Shown piece after piece: positions 28,659 to 39,659 of a stretch of 64,000 nt of DNA. Origin of the DNA: Pseudoxanthomonas sp. NC8 (GTDB taxonomy: Bacteria > Pseudomonadota > Gammaproteobacteria > Xanthomonadales > Xanthomonadaceae); the NCBI GenBank assembly GCA_025232375.1, contig CP060419.1:2107001-2171000 (forward strand). The letters are read 5' to 3'. The translations under genes and the position numbers were made by a program. The notes under the pieces are model-generated. The model was not told where the DNA came from. It did no database searches and worked only from the letters and a program-made list of their open reading frames with translations. Within the stretch, counting starts at the first letter, position 1. Each line of letters opens with the position of its first letter.

Positions 28659-29598
28659 CTAGAGCAGTACAGCCCCCGGGCTGTCGATCGCCGAGACCCC
28701 TACGCAGCTCTCGAAACCGGCGGCGGCGAACGCGGCCTGCACCAGCGGTGCCGCCGCCTCGGCGCGCTCGCGTGATTCGAACCAGGCGAACACGCTCGGG
28801 CCGGCGCCGGAAATGCTCGCGCCCATCGCCCCGGCGTCGAGCGCGGCAGCCTTTGCCGCACCGAAGCCGACCACCAGCGGCGCGCGCCGCGGCTCGACCA
28901 GCACGTCGCGCAGGCCGGCGCGGACCAGCTGCGCGTCGCCGGCGTGGCAACCGGTAAGGACCAGCGCCAGGTTGGCGCTCTGCGCGACGAACTCTTTCAG
29001 CTCGTAGCTGCCGGCCAGCGCCTCGCGTGCACGGCGCGTCTCCAGCACCGCTTCCGGGTGCACCAGCAGGCTGTGCCATTCGCCGGGCACCGGGATCCGC
29101 ACGATCCGGTCGGCGGTGGCGAGCACGAGGCCGCCAAGCAGCATCGGCCCCATAGGTTGTCGCCATGGCGTCCGCCGCTGGCCACCGCCTCGCCCGCCAG
29201 CGCGAACGGGTACAGCGCCTGTCGCGACAGCGGCGCGTCGAGCAGCGCGTTGGCCGCCACCAGCGCGGCCACGCACGACGCGGCCGACCCGCCCATGCCC
29301 GAACCGGGGCGATGCCCTTCTCGATCTCGATCTCGAAGCCGAACGGCAGGGCCAGCGCCTCGCGCATCGCGATCAGCGCCGCGCCGGCGGTGTTGCGCTC
29401 CGCCTCCAGCGGCAGCGGGAACGGCGCACCGTGGATCGCCGCGATGCGTACTTCCGGCGCGTCGATGCGCCGCGCGGTGACCGTGTCGCCGACGCCGGCC
29501 AGCGTGTGGCCGAGGATGTCGAAGCCGACCGCGACGTTGCCGACCGAGGCCGGCGAGAACGCGGTGGCGTGCCGGTGCGTTCCAAGGCTGCCGCTCAC
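28659..29598 (-). CDS. thrB: Homoserine kinase
   Basis: GHMP-family kinase, about 312 residues, phosphorylating homoserine. Seen: [20 protein letters not shown] at the N-terminus, the ATP-binding [20 protein letters not shown], and the late motif [14 protein letters not shown]. Frame changes near 29305 and at 29150-29156, where the minus strand reads CCTATGG for an expected CCTGG. The start GTG 29598 overlaps the thrA stop as GTGA, giving translational coupling. Confidence 0.95.
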
Positions 29599-32119
29599 AG
29601 GCGCGCCCCGCGACCGGCGGCCACGCGCAACAGGTCGGCGAACACGCCGGCCGCCGTCACTTCCGGACCCGCACCCGGGCCCTGCACGATCAGCGGGTTC
29701 TCGCAGTAGCGGCGGGTGGTGAACTGGACGATGTTGTCGGTCAGGCGCAGGTTGGCAAAGGCGTGTGCCTTCGGCAGTTCGACCAGGCCGACGCTGGCGT
29801 GGCCCTCGGCGTCGAGCCGGGCCACGTAGCGCAACACCTTGCCGGCGGCATGGGCGGCCTGCAGCCGCGCCGCGGACGCCGCGTCGACTTCCGGCAGCCG
29901 CGCCATGAAGTCCTCGACGCTGGCCTTGGCGCAGCGATTCCGGCACCAGGCTCTCGACCTGCACGTCCTCCAGGCTCAGCGCGCGGCCGGCCTCGCGCGC
30001 CAGGATCACCAGCTTGCGCGCCACGTCGGTGCCGGACAGGTCGTCGCGCGGATCGGGCTCGGTATAGCCCAGCGCACGCGCCTCCGTGACCAGCTGCGAG
30101 AACGGCACGCTGCCGTCGTACCTGTTGAACAGCCAGGCCAGCGTGCCGGAGAAGATGCCCTCGATCGAAACGACCGCGTCGCCGGTATCGAGCAGGTCGC
30201 GCAGGGTCGAGATCACCGGCAGGCCCGCGCCGACCGTGGCCTCGTAGCGGAAACGCGCGCCACTGGCCGCGCTGGCCTCGCGGATCGCCGCGTAGCGCGC
30301 CAGCGGGCCGGCGCCGGCCTGCTTGTTCGGGGTGACCACGTGGATGCCGGCGGCCAGCCATTGCGGATAGCGGTCGGCGACCTCGGGACTGGCGCTGCAA
30401 TCGACGATGACCACGTGCGGCAGGTGCGAGTCGAGCAGGTGCGCGGCGAAGCGGTCCAGGTCGGCCGGCCCGGCCTCGGCCTCGAAGCGCTCGCGCCAGT
30501 CGCCCTCGATCCCGCGCGGGTCGAGCAGCTGGCGGCCGCGCGAGGCGATCGCACGCAGGCGCAGGTCGAGGTTGGCGCGCTCCAGCAGGCCGTCGCGCGC
30601 GGTCAGCATCTGGTCCAGCAGCGCCACGCCGACGTTGCCCGGGCCGATCACGCCGACCGCGAAGGTCTGCGGCGAGAGGTAGAAGCCGGCGTGCGCCGCA
30701 CGCAGCGCACGCGTGGCATGGTCGCTGTCGATCGCCACCGAGATGTTGCGCTCGGACGAACCCTGGGCGATGGCGCGGATGTTGACCTGTGCCCGGCCCA
30801 GCGATTCGAACAGGCGCGCGGCCACGCCCGGCTGCCCGGCCATGCCATCGCCGACCGCGGCCAGCACGCTGATCCCCGGCACCTGCTGCACGCGCGCTGC
30901 ACCTTACCAACGGTCAGTTCGTGCGCGAACGCGTTGACCAGGGTGGCCTGCGCGCGATCGGCGTCCTCCTGCTTGACCACGCAGCAGATCGAATGCTCCG
31001 AGGAGCCCTGCGAGATCATCACCACCGACACCTTGGCGTTGCGCAGTGCGGCGAACACGCGCTCGGCGGTGCCCGGCACGCCGATCAGGCCGGTGCCTTC
31101 GACGTTCACCGCGCTGCAGGTCGGGGCTCAGGGTCAGGCCCTTCACCGGGCCGCTGAAGTCACGCTCGGCGGTGATCCGCGTGCCCGGGTGGTCGGGGTG
31201 GAAGGTGTTGCGGATGATGATCGGCAGGCCACGCTCGATCGCTGGCGACATGGTCTGCGGATGCACGACCTTGGCGCCGAAGTAGGCCAGTTCGCAGGCC
31301 TCGTCGTAGCTCAGCGATTCCAGCTGCACCGCTTCGGGCACGACCCGCGGGTCGGCCGACAGCACGCCGTCGACGTCGGTCCAGATGTGCAGCTCGTCGG
31401 CATCGAACAGCGCGGCGAAGATCGCGCCGGAATAGTCGCTGCCGTTGCGGCTGGGGTGGTGATCCGGTCCTGCGCGTCGCGGGCGACGAAGCCGGTGACC
31501 ACGACGCGGCGCTGCGGGTTGGCCTGGCGCCAGCGGGCCAGGGCGCTGCGCGCTGGCGTCCCAGTCCACGTCCACGCCCAGCTCGCCATGGCTGACCACC
31601 AGCACATCGCGCGCGTCGAGAACGGCACAGTCCTCGCCGAGCGCGCGCAGGTGCTCGCCGAGCAGGCGGGCCGAATAGACCTCGCCCAGCCCCTGCACGC
31701 GCTGCAGCACTTCCTCGGGCAGGCCGCCGATGACGCTCAGCGCACCCAGCACCTGGGATAGTTCCTCGAAGCGCTGGTCGAGCCATTCGACCGCCACGCC
31801 GGCGTGTTCGCCCAGCAGCGCCACGGCCGCGCCGCGGTGGCGCGCGCGCAGCTCGTGCCAGCGCTCGCGCCACGGCGGGTCGAGGTTGTCGGTGGAGGTG
31901 TCCGCGGTAAGGCTGGGCCAGTTCGATCAGCGCGTCGGTCACGCCCTTCATGGCCGAAACCACGGTGACCTGGGTGCCCTCCTCCCGGGCCAGCAGCAGC
32001 TGGGCGACGTGGCGGTAGCGCTCGGCGTCGGCGACGGAGGTGCCGCCGAACTTGTGCACGATGGTGCGTGCAGCGGCGACGGCGGGGAGGACGTGTGCTT
32101 CTGCGGCGTGCAACGACAT
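29595..32119 (-). CDS. thrA: Bifunctional aspartokinase/homoserine dehydrogenase
   Basis: About 838 residues. Aspartokinase first: [52 protein letters not shown]; then two ACT regulatory repeats ([40 protein letters not shown]); then the dehydrogenase NAD fold [20 protein letters not shown] and the catalytic region [34 protein letters not shown] domains imply feedback control by threonine. Frame breaks near 31910, 31555, 31460, 31125, 30905 and 29930. Start ATG 32119 follows a structured leader and a Thr/Ile-rich leader peptide. Confidence 0.93.
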
Positions 32120-32138
32120 GAAGGACCTCGGTGGTGGA

Positions 32139-32194
32139 GGCCCCGCGCGCATCCGGTAGCGGGTCGCCCCGCTACCTGATCCAGGTGCGGGGCC
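32139..32194 (-). promoter_or_regulatory. Nested stem-loops in the thr operon leader
   Basis: Between the leader peptide and thrA lies a perfect 9-bp hairpin GGTAGCGGG/CCCGCTACC with a four-base loop (32155-32176), enclosed by an 8-bp outer stem GGCCCCGC/GCGGGGCC (32139-32146 with 32187-32194). No T run follows, so an alternative to classical attenuation is possible, such as ribosome-position-dependent folding near the thrA start. Confidence 0.6.
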
Positions 32195-32207
32195 GTGGTT
32201 TCGCGGG

Positions 32208-32351
32208 TTACACGAAGACGACGGACCGCACCGGGCTGGTAATGCCGGTGGCGGTGGTAATGATCGTAATGGCGATGCCGGTGGCCGACGCGCAGCCGCG
32301 CTTCCGCCGGGACGGCGGCAGGGTGCGATGGCTGGCGTTCACGTTCGACAT
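32208..32351 (-). CDS. thrL: thr operon leader peptide
   Basis: Small open frame of 47 codons ending 88 bases before thrA. Residues 24-38 read TGIAITIITTATGIT: six Thr and five Ile in fifteen positions, exactly the two amino acids made through this pathway, as in enterobacterial ThrL. This run of regulatory codons directly before a structured leader is the basis for the call. The ATG at 32351 lacks an obvious ribosome binding site, so translation may begin at an internal GTG; the Thr/Ile run and the stop TAA at 32208 hold either way. Confidence 0.7.
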   Translation of the reverse strand: MSNVNASHRTLPPSRRKRGCASATGIAITIITTATGITSPVRSVVFV

Positions 32352-32511
32352 GGTCGCCAACAAGACAGCATCGGCGGTGCGGCTGTCAAGTGTTGCGATG
32401 CGACATCAACGGAAACCTTTTCCGTTGCGAAAGAAACAGTTAGCGGCCGTGCACCGGCATATGCGCCTGGCTTTCGCACCGGGCACGCAGTCGCCGGCGT
32501 GGTGCGGAAGA

Positions 32512-32588
32512 TGGTGACCCCGGCGCGATTCGAACGCACGACCTGTCCCTTAGGAGGGGACCGCTCTATCCAGCTGAGCTACGGGGCC
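32512..32588 (-). tRNA. tRNA-Arg (anticodon CCT)
   Basis: 77 bases on the minus strand with encoded CCA (32512-32514). Acceptor GGCCCCG with CGGGGTC (one G-T pair), D arm GCTCAGCTGGATAGAGC, anticodon stem GTCCC/GGGAC with loop CTCCTAA, T arm GCGTTCGAATCGC. Confidence 0.95.
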
Positions 32589-32741
32589 ACGGACGGCGAT
32601 TGTCGCATGGCCTCCGGAAGCGGCCAATGCCGGCGGGCCATTGCAGGCGCTTTGCTAGACTCGGCACACGCATCGAGACGCCGCCGCCCCCACCTGCGGC
32701 GCGACTCCGGGCCCCGTGCCCGCACCCTTTCAGGAGACTCC

Positions 32742-34274
32742 ATGTCCGCATCCCTGCTCCGGGCCTGGGCCTGCGCGCCACCAATTCCGGCACCTACCTC
32801 GGCGATGGCCACTGGTCCGACGCCACCGGTGCCGGCGTGCTGCGCCCGGCCAATCCGACCACCGGCGAGGTCATCGCCGAGGTCCAGACCACCAGCGACG
32901 CCGACTACGAGGCGGTGGTCGCGCGTGCCCAGGCCGCGTTCAAGGCCTGGCGCAGCGTTCCGGCCCCGCGCCGCGGCGAAGCCATCCGCCTGTGCGGCGA
33001 AGCCCTGCGCCGGAACAAGGACGCGCTCGGCTCGCTGGTCGCGCTGGAGATGGGCAAGAGCAAGGCCGAAGGCGACGGCGAAGTGCAGGAGATGATCGAC
33101 ATCGCCGACTTCGCCGTGGGCCAGAGCCGCATGCTCTACGGCTACACCATGCATTCGGAGCGCCCGGGCCACCGGATGTACGAGCAGTACCAGCCGCTGG
33201 GCCTTGGTCGGCATCATCAGCGCGTTCAACTTCCCGGTCGCGGTGTGGGCGTGGAACTCGTTCCTCGCGGCGATCTGCGGCGACATCTGCCTCTGGAAGC
33301 CGTCGAACAAGACCCCGCTGACCGCGATCGCCTCGCTGAAGATCTGCAACGAGGCGCTGAAGGCCGGCGGCTTCCCGGACATCTTCTTATGGTCAACGAT
33401 GCCGGCACCGCACTGGCCGAGAAGTTCGTCGAAGACCGGCGCATCCCGCTGATCAGCTTCACCGGCTCGACCCAGGTCGGCCGCGAGGTCGGGGTCAAGG
33501 TCGCCCGGCGCATGGGCCGCTGCCTGCTCGAACTGGGTGGCAACAATGCGATCATCCTCGACGAGACGGCGGACCTGAAGCTGGCCATACCGGGCATCGT
33601 GTTCGGCGCGGTCGGCACCGCCGGCCAGCGCTGCACCACCACCCGCCGCCTGATCGTGCACGAATCGATCTACGACGCGGTGCTGGAAACGCTGGTCAGG
33701 GCCTACAGGCAGGTCGAAGGCAAGATCGGCGATCCGCTGGACACCGCCAACCTGATGGGCCCGCTCAACAGCCGCGGCGCGGTGGAGCAGTTCCCTGGCT
33801 GCGGTCGAACAGGCCAAGGCCGCCGGCGGCACGGTCGTGACCGGTGGCGCGGCGCTGGACCGCCCCGGCCACTTCGTCCTGCCGACGATCGTGACCGGGT
33901 TGAAGAACAGCGACGCGGTCGTGCAGCACGAGACCTTCGCCCCGATCCTGTACGTGATGAAGTACTCGGACCTGGACGAGGCGATCGAGATGCAGAACGG
34001 CGTGCCGCAGGGCCTGTCGTCGTCGATCTTCACCCAGAACCTGAAGGCCGCGGAGAAGTTCCTGTCGGCGGCCGGCAGCGACTGCGGCATCGCCAACGTC
34101 AACATCGGCACCTCCGGCGCGGAGATCGGCGGCGCGTTCGGCGGCGAGAAGGACACCGGCGGCGGCCGCGAGTCCGGCTCGGATGCGTGGAAGGTCTACA
34201 TGCGCCGGCAGACCAACACGATCAACTATTCGGACTCGCTGCCGCTGGCGCAGGGCATCAGGTTCGACCTCTGA
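32742..34274 (+). CDS. ALDH7-type aldehyde dehydrogenase (alpha-aminoadipic semialdehyde / piperidine-6-carboxylate dehydrogenase)
   Basis: About 510 residues. Seen: cofactor segment [34 protein letters not shown], catalytic Glu in [11 protein letters not shown] and catalytic Cys in [12 protein letters not shown], which is distinctive for the ALDH7 (antiquitin) group acting on aminoadipic semialdehyde from lysine breakdown. Start ATG 32742 follows AGGAG by five bases. Frame changes near 32765, at 33202-33207 (CCTTGG), 33386-33392 (CTTATGG) and near 33797. Single gene with its own spacer; the following methyltransferase begins 71 bases on. Confidence 0.9.
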
Positions 34275-34345
34275 GGCACCCGCCCCGGCCCCGCCACGCG
34301 GGGCCGGTGGTTGCGCCACGCCGCGGGCCTCGGGAGCACCGGCCC

Positions 34346-35129
34346 ATGAGCGACCTCGCGCCGACCGAACGCTTCACCGATCGCGTCGCGGACTACGTCC
34401 GCTACCGGCCCGGCTACCCGCCGGCCCTGGTCGAATGGCTGCGCGAGCGGCACGGCGTGTCGGCCTCGTGGCAGGTCGCCGACATCGGCGCCGGCACCGG
34501 CATCTCGTCGAAACTGTTCCTGGACGCCGGCCACCCGGTGACCGCGGTCGAGCCGAATGCGGCGATGCGCGAAGCGGCCGTCGCCTGGCTCGGCAACGGC
34601 CCGCGCTTCGCCGCGGTCGACGGCCGCGCCGAGGCGACCACGCTGGCCGATGCCAGCGTCGACCCTGGTCTCCGCCGCGCAGGCCTTCCACTGGTTCGAC
34701 CCGCAGGCGGTGAAGCCGGAATGGCGCCGCATCCTGCGCCAGCAGGCCGATGGAACGCCGGGGCTGGTCGCGGTCTACTGGAACTCGCGCCGGCTCACCG
34801 GCACCCCGTTCCTGGAAGGCTACGAGCGGCTGCTGCTCGACTACGGCCTGGACTACAGCAGCGTGTCCGAGCGTTACGGCGACGACGACGACATGCGCCG
34901 CTGGTTCGGCGCCGGACTGCGCGGCATGGCCTGTTTCGCGCACGGCCAGCACCTGGACTTCGACGCGCTGCGCGGACGGCTGCTGTCGTCCTCCTATGCA
35001 CCACGGCCGGGCCATCCGCAGCACCTGCCGATGCTGCAGGCGCTGGAGCGGCTGTTCGCCGATACCGCCCGCGACGGCTTCATCGACTTCGACTACGACA
35101 CCCGGATCTTCGTCGGCGTGCCGGACTGA
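34346..35129 (+). CDS. Class I SAM-dependent methyltransferase
   Basis: About 260 residues. Motif I VADIGAGTGISSK, an acidic motif II region VTAVEPNAAMREAA, and SAAQAFHWFDP, a sequence common in methyltransferases of the UbiE/trans-aconitate type (methyltransf_11). Substrate unknown. One inserted C at about 34663 (GACCCTGGTC for GACCTGGTC) shifts the frame in the middle. The start ATG at 34346 gives the usual MSDLAPTERFTDRVADYVRY opening. It precedes the phosphoesterase gene by 13 bases, likely one transcript. Confidence 0.85.
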
Positions 35130-35142
35130 GCGGACCGGGCCC

Positions 35143-35881
35143 GTGCGCATCGCCGCGATCTCCGACATCCACGGCAACCTGCCGGCGCTGGAAGCGGTGC
35201 TTGCCGACATCGCCGGACGCGGCTGCGACCTGGTGGTGAACCTTGGCGACATCGTCTCCGGCCCGCTGTGGCCGCGGGAAACGCTGGAAAGGCTGATCCC
35301 GCTGGAACTGCCGACCATCGCCGGCAACCACGAACGCCAGCTGCTCGGCGACCCGGCCCTGCTGGCCCCTCCGATGCGCACGCGCGGCAGGCGTCGACGC
35401 CGGCGCAGCTGGCCAGGTCCGCGCCTTGCCGCCACTGCTGCGGATCGACGATGTCCTGCTCTGCCATGGCACGCCGCACAGCGACGTCGACTACCTGCTC
35501 GACGACATCGTCGGCACCGACCTGCAGGCGGCCGACGCGGTGGCGGTGGCCTCGCGCCTGGCCCATCCGCTGGCCCGTGGTGCCGGCCTGGTGCTGTGCG
35601 GCCATTCGCATACCCCGCGGGCGATCCGGTTGGCCGACGGCCGGCTGGCCTGCAACCCCGGCAGCGTCGGCCTGCCCGCCTTCGCCACCGACCGTCCGGT
35701 GTGGCACCAGGCCACGACCGGGACTGCGGACGCGCGTTACGCGCTGCTGGAGCGGCGGGATGGCCGATGGCAGGCGCAACTGCGGGCGATCGCCTACCGC
35801 GACGCGGACTCCGCGGCTCGCGCCGCCGCGCTCGGCCGGCCGGACTGGGCCCATGCCCTGCGCCACGGCCGCATGCCGTGA
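35143..35881 (+). CDS. Metallophosphoesterase (calcineurin-like, YfcE/MJ0936 type)
   Basis: About 245 residues with all metal ligands of the family in order: [33 protein letters not shown] and CGHSHTPR. Single-domain bacterial enzymes of this type hydrolyse phosphodiesters of small molecules; substrate here is unknown. A compensated pair of frame changes near 35373 and 35415 lies between [16 protein letters not shown] and [17 protein letters not shown] start 35143 gives [19 protein letters not shown], the typical N-terminus. Confidence 0.85.
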
Positions 35882-35990
35882 CCTGCGCCGCACGCGGCGC
35901 AGGTCGTTTTCCGGGATAATCACTTGCCATGGAGTCGCGGCTTCCACGCGGCTGCCCCTTCCCCAGTCAACGGCCACCGCCCCCGACGGA

Positions 35991-36282
35991 ATGCCCGCCT
36001 TGAACCAGATCCGCCAGACCAGTTCCCTTGCCGTCACCAGCCTGGTTTCGGGCATCCTCGGCTGGACCGTGCTGCCCCTCCTCGGCACGATCGTGGCGAT
36101 CGTCACCGGGCACATGGCCCGCAGCGCCATCCGCCAGAGCAACGGCCAGCTCGACGGCGACGGCCTCGGCGGTCGCCGGGCTGGTGCTCGGCTGGGTATC
36201 GATCGCACTGGCACTGATGGCGCTCTTCGTCGTGTTCGCGTTATGGGCGGCCTCGCCTTGGCTCGTGGCCCTCAACGCCTGA
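35991..36282 (+). CDS. DUF4190 membrane protein
   Basis: About 97 residues with two hydrophobic segments, [27 protein letters not shown] and [20 protein letters not shown], separated by [18 protein letters not shown]. This layout with G-H-x-A-x-x-x-I-R matches the DUF4190 family of small two-helix membrane proteins of unknown role. A one-base insertion at about 36168 (CCTCGGCGGTC for CCTGGCGGTC) shifts the second helix. It stands 14 bases ahead of pyrD and may be cotranscribed. Confidence 0.8.
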
Positions 36283-36296
36283 GGAGTGCGACGACG

Positions 36297-37352
36297 ATGT
36301 ACTCCCTCGCCCGCCCGTTCCTGTTCTGCCTGGACCCCGAACGCGCCCACCGGATCAGCCTCAAGTCGATCGACCTTGCGTTCCACGCCGGCAGCATCGG
36401 CCTGCTGGCCCGCCCGCGTCCGCCGCTGCCGACCAAGCTGCTCGGACTGACCTTTCCCAACCCGGTCGGTATGGCCGCCGGCATGGACAAGAACGGCGAG
36501 CACATCGACGCACTGCTGGCGCTGGGCTTCGGTTTCATCGAGATCGGCACCGTGACCCCGCGGCCGCAGGCCGGCAACCCGAAGCCGCGCATGTTCCGCC
36601 TGCCCGGCGACGAAGCGGTGATCAACCGGCTCGGCTTCAACAACGGCGGCGTCGACGCGCTCGTGCGCAATGTCGAGCGTGCGCAGCGCAAGGGTGGCCT
36701 GCTCGGGATCAACATCGGCAAGAACAAGGACACGCCCAACGAAGACGCGGCCAGCGACTACCTGCATTGCTGGAACGCGTGTACCCGCTGGCCGACTACG
36801 TCACCGTCAACATCTCCTCGCCCAATACCGCCGGCCTGCGCGAACTGCAGGAGGAACAGGCGTTGCGCCGGCTGGTCGGCACCCTGCGCGACGCGCAGGA
36901 ACGGCTGGCCGCGCAGCACGGCAGGCGCGTGCCGGTGCTGGTCAAGGTCGCGCCCGACCTGAGCGACGACGACATCGACGCCGCCGCGCGCGTGCTCACC
37001 GACCTGGGCGTGGACGGCGTGGTGGCGACCAACACCACCATCGCCCGCACCGCGGTGCAGGGCCATCGCCATGCGCAGGAAACCGGCGGCCTGTCCGGCG
37101 CGCCGCTGCTGGGCCAGTCCACGCTGGTGCTGCGCCGCCTGCGCACGCGCCTGCCCGAATCGATCCCGCTGATCGGCGTGGGCGGGATCATGTCCGGTGC
37201 CGACGCGGTGGCCAAGATGGCCGCCGGCGCCAGCCTGGTGCAGTGCTACACCGGCCTTGGTCTATCGCGGCCCGGAACTGGTCGGCGAATGCGTCGACGC
37301 GATGCGCCGGCGCAAGGAATCCCCCAGCCGCGGTACGGCCGACCACGCATGA
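36297..37352 (+). CDS. pyrD: Dihydroorotate dehydrogenase (quinone), class 2
   Basis: Membrane-associated FMN enzyme of pyrimidine synthesis, about 352 residues. The N-terminal [19 protein letters not shown] is the quinone-site extension of class 2. Seen: [33 protein letters not shown], catalytic Ser in [22 protein letters not shown] and [12 protein letters not shown]. Frame changes at about 36771 (TGCTGG for TGCCTGG) and 37255-37260 (CCTTGG), both at expected CCTGG. GAGGAG precedes the ATG. The stop overlaps an ATGA, 41 bases before the murB start. Confidence 0.95.
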
Positions 37353-37392
37353 GCAGTCCGTCGCGACCCGCGCCGGCATCGGCCATGCCGGC

Positions 37393-38436
37393 ATGACCGC
37401 GTTGTTCCGCCTCCAGCGCGACGCCGACCTTTCCGCACGCAACACCTTCGGCGTCGCCGCCCGCGCGCCGTGGCTGCTGGAAGTCAACGACACCGGCACG
37501 CTGGCCGAAGCGCTGGACCTGACCCAGGTGCGCGACCTTCCGCTGCTCATGCTTGGCGGCGGCAGCAACCTGCTGTTCGCCGGCGACGCGACCGGCGTCG
37601 CCGTGGCGATCGGTGCGCGCGATGTCGCCATCGTCGATGACCGCGGCGACCGCGCCACGGTGCGCGCCGACGCCGGCGCCGGGTGGCACCGGCTGGTGTT
37701 GTGGAGCCCAGATGGGGCCTGTGCGGACTGGAGAACCTGGCCCTGATTCCCGGCAGCGTCGGCGCCGCGCCGATCCAGAACATCGGCGCCTACGGGGTGG
37801 AGGTCGGCGAACGCATCGTCGCCGTCGAGGCGTGGGACCGCGGCACGCGGCAATCCGTGCGCCTGGATCGCGCCGCCTGCGCCTTCGGCTATCGCGACAG
37901 TGCGTTCAAACGCGACCCCGAACGCTGGATCGTCACCGCGGTCGAGCTGGAACTGTCGCGCGATACTGCGCCGCGCCTGGACTACGCCGGCATCGGCGAG
38001 GAGCTGGCGGCGATGGGGATCGCCACGCCGTCCGCGTGCGACGTGGCCGAGGCGGTAATCCGCATCCGCCAACGCAAGCTGCCCGACCCGGCGGTGATCG
38101 GCAATGCCGGCAGCTTCTTCAAGAACCCGATCGTGCCCGCGACGCAGGCCTGGGCGCTGCACGGTGAACACCCGCGCCTGCATGGCGGTGTTTCCCGGCG
38201 ACGGCGAACACACGCGCAAGCTCTCTGCCGCTGGCTGATCGACGCCTGCGGCTGGAAAGGCACGCGCGAAGGTGATGCCGGCGTTTCCGCCGCGCACGCG
38301 CTGGTGCTGGTCAACCATGGCAACGCGACCGGCCTGCAGCTGCTCGACCTTAAGACGGCGCATCGCCGCCTCGGTGCACGAACGCTTTGGCGTTGCGCTC
38401 GAGCCCGAGCCACGCGTCATCGGCGCGGAGTGGTGA
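37393..38436 (+). CDS. murB: UDP-N-acetylmuramate dehydrogenase
   Basis: FAD enzyme completing UDP-MurNAc synthesis, about 348 residues, type I. Seen: [22 protein letters not shown]-binding [35 protein letters not shown], and the active-site [10 protein letters not shown] with the catalytic Ser. Frame changes near 37710, 38183, 38233 (GCCGCTGG for GCCGCCTGG) and 38350. The ATG at 37393 ([13 protein letters not shown]) is taken as start; the earlier ATG overlapping the pyrD stop is closed in its own frame after 15 codons. Confidence 0.93.
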
Positions 38437-38440
38437 ACGC

Positions 38441-39357
38441 ATGAACGCCGGCGCGCCCGCTGCCGTGCACTGGCGCGCGGCGCGGCTGATGCTCGGCAGC
38501 ACCCTGCTGTTCGGCATGATGGCGGTGGCGATCCGCCCGGCATCGGCCAGCCTGCATACGTTCGAAATCGCGTTCTTCCGCAACTTCTTCGGCCTGCTGG
38601 CCGCGCTGCCGCTGCTGTTGCGCCACGGCCCCGGCCTGATGCGCACCACCCAGTTCCCGCGCTACCTGTTCCGCTGCCTGATCGGAATCTGCTCGATGCT
38701 GGCCGGCTTCTGGGCGATCGGCCACCTGCCGCTGGCGCAGGCGGTGGCGATCTCGTACTCCACGCCGCTGTTCGCCACGATCGCCGCGGCCGCGCTGCTC
38801 GGCGAACAGGTGCGCGCACGCCGCTGGGCGGCGGTGGTGCTCGGCTTCATCGGCGTGCTGGTGGTGGTGCATCCCGGCAACGCGGAGTTCAGCGCCGGCA
38901 CGCTGGTGGCGCTGCTGGCGGCGTTGCTGTCGAGCATCGTCGCGATCCAGATCAAACAGCTGTCGGCCACCGAACCGGCCGACCGCATCGTCATCTACAC
39001 CACCCTGCTGTGGGTGCCGATGTCGCTGGTGCCCGCATGGGGCGTCTGGCAGTGGCCGCAGGGCATCGCCTGGGCGTGGGTGGTGGCTGCCGGCATATTC
39101 GGCACCGGCGGACACATGCTGTGGACGCGGGCGCTGAAGCTGGGCGAAGTTTCCGCGCTGACCCCGATCAGCTTCATGCAGCTGCCGGTCGTGGCCGTGT
39201 TCGGCTGGCTGCTGTTCGACGAAACCCGGACCGCTGGACGCTGGCGGGTGCGCTGGTGATCCTCGGTGCGAACGCGTATATCGCCCATCGCGAAGCGATC
39301 CCAGCCCGCCGCGCGGCGTCGGCGGCGTCCAGTTCGGCGGCCACGCCCGGCGAGTAG
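38441..39357 (+). CDS. EamA/DMT-family transporter
   Basis: About 305 residues with ten hydrophobic helices, the two-EamA layout of the drug/metabolite transporter superfamily (for example RLMLGSTLLFGMMAVAIRPA, FRNFFGLLAALPLLLRHG, SYSTPLFATIAAAALLGE and SFMQLPVVAVFGWLLFDE). Substrate unknown; relatives move S-adenosylmethionine or amino acids. One base changes the frame near 39228, before the last helix LAGALVILGANAYIAHRE. Start ATG 38441 is four bases after murB, so it is likely cotranscribed with it. Confidence 0.85.
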
Positions 39358-39473
39358 ACGTGGCGAGCGGCCATGTCCCGCGGCCCTTTTCCCCAAGGAT
39401 CAGCGGGAAACAGAAAAATTCAGCCATAAACCTTGCCGAAGCGGCGAGCGGCCAGTATCATTTGCCGCCTTGT

Positions 39474-39552
<79 letters not shown>

Positions 39553-39579
39553 GATCCATGCCACGCGGTGGCACAGCAG

Positions 39580-39600
39580 ACCGGCCTCGCGCCGGTTTTT
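39580..39600 (+). terminator. Intrinsic terminator after tRNA-Pro
   Basis: ACCGGC/GCCGGT stem with loop CTCGC, followed directly by a run of T (39596-39600), 30 bases beyond the tRNA end. Confidence 0.8.
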
Positions 39601-39659
39601 GCTTTTCTCGCGGCTCCGTCCGCCGTCCGCACCGCAAGGCCTGCAACCCGGCCATCGTA

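Noticed and set aside
29595-32119. Widespread pseudogenes or genome decay
   Set aside because: Each split gene keeps all catalytic motifs and full length once single bases are restored, which decay would not give.
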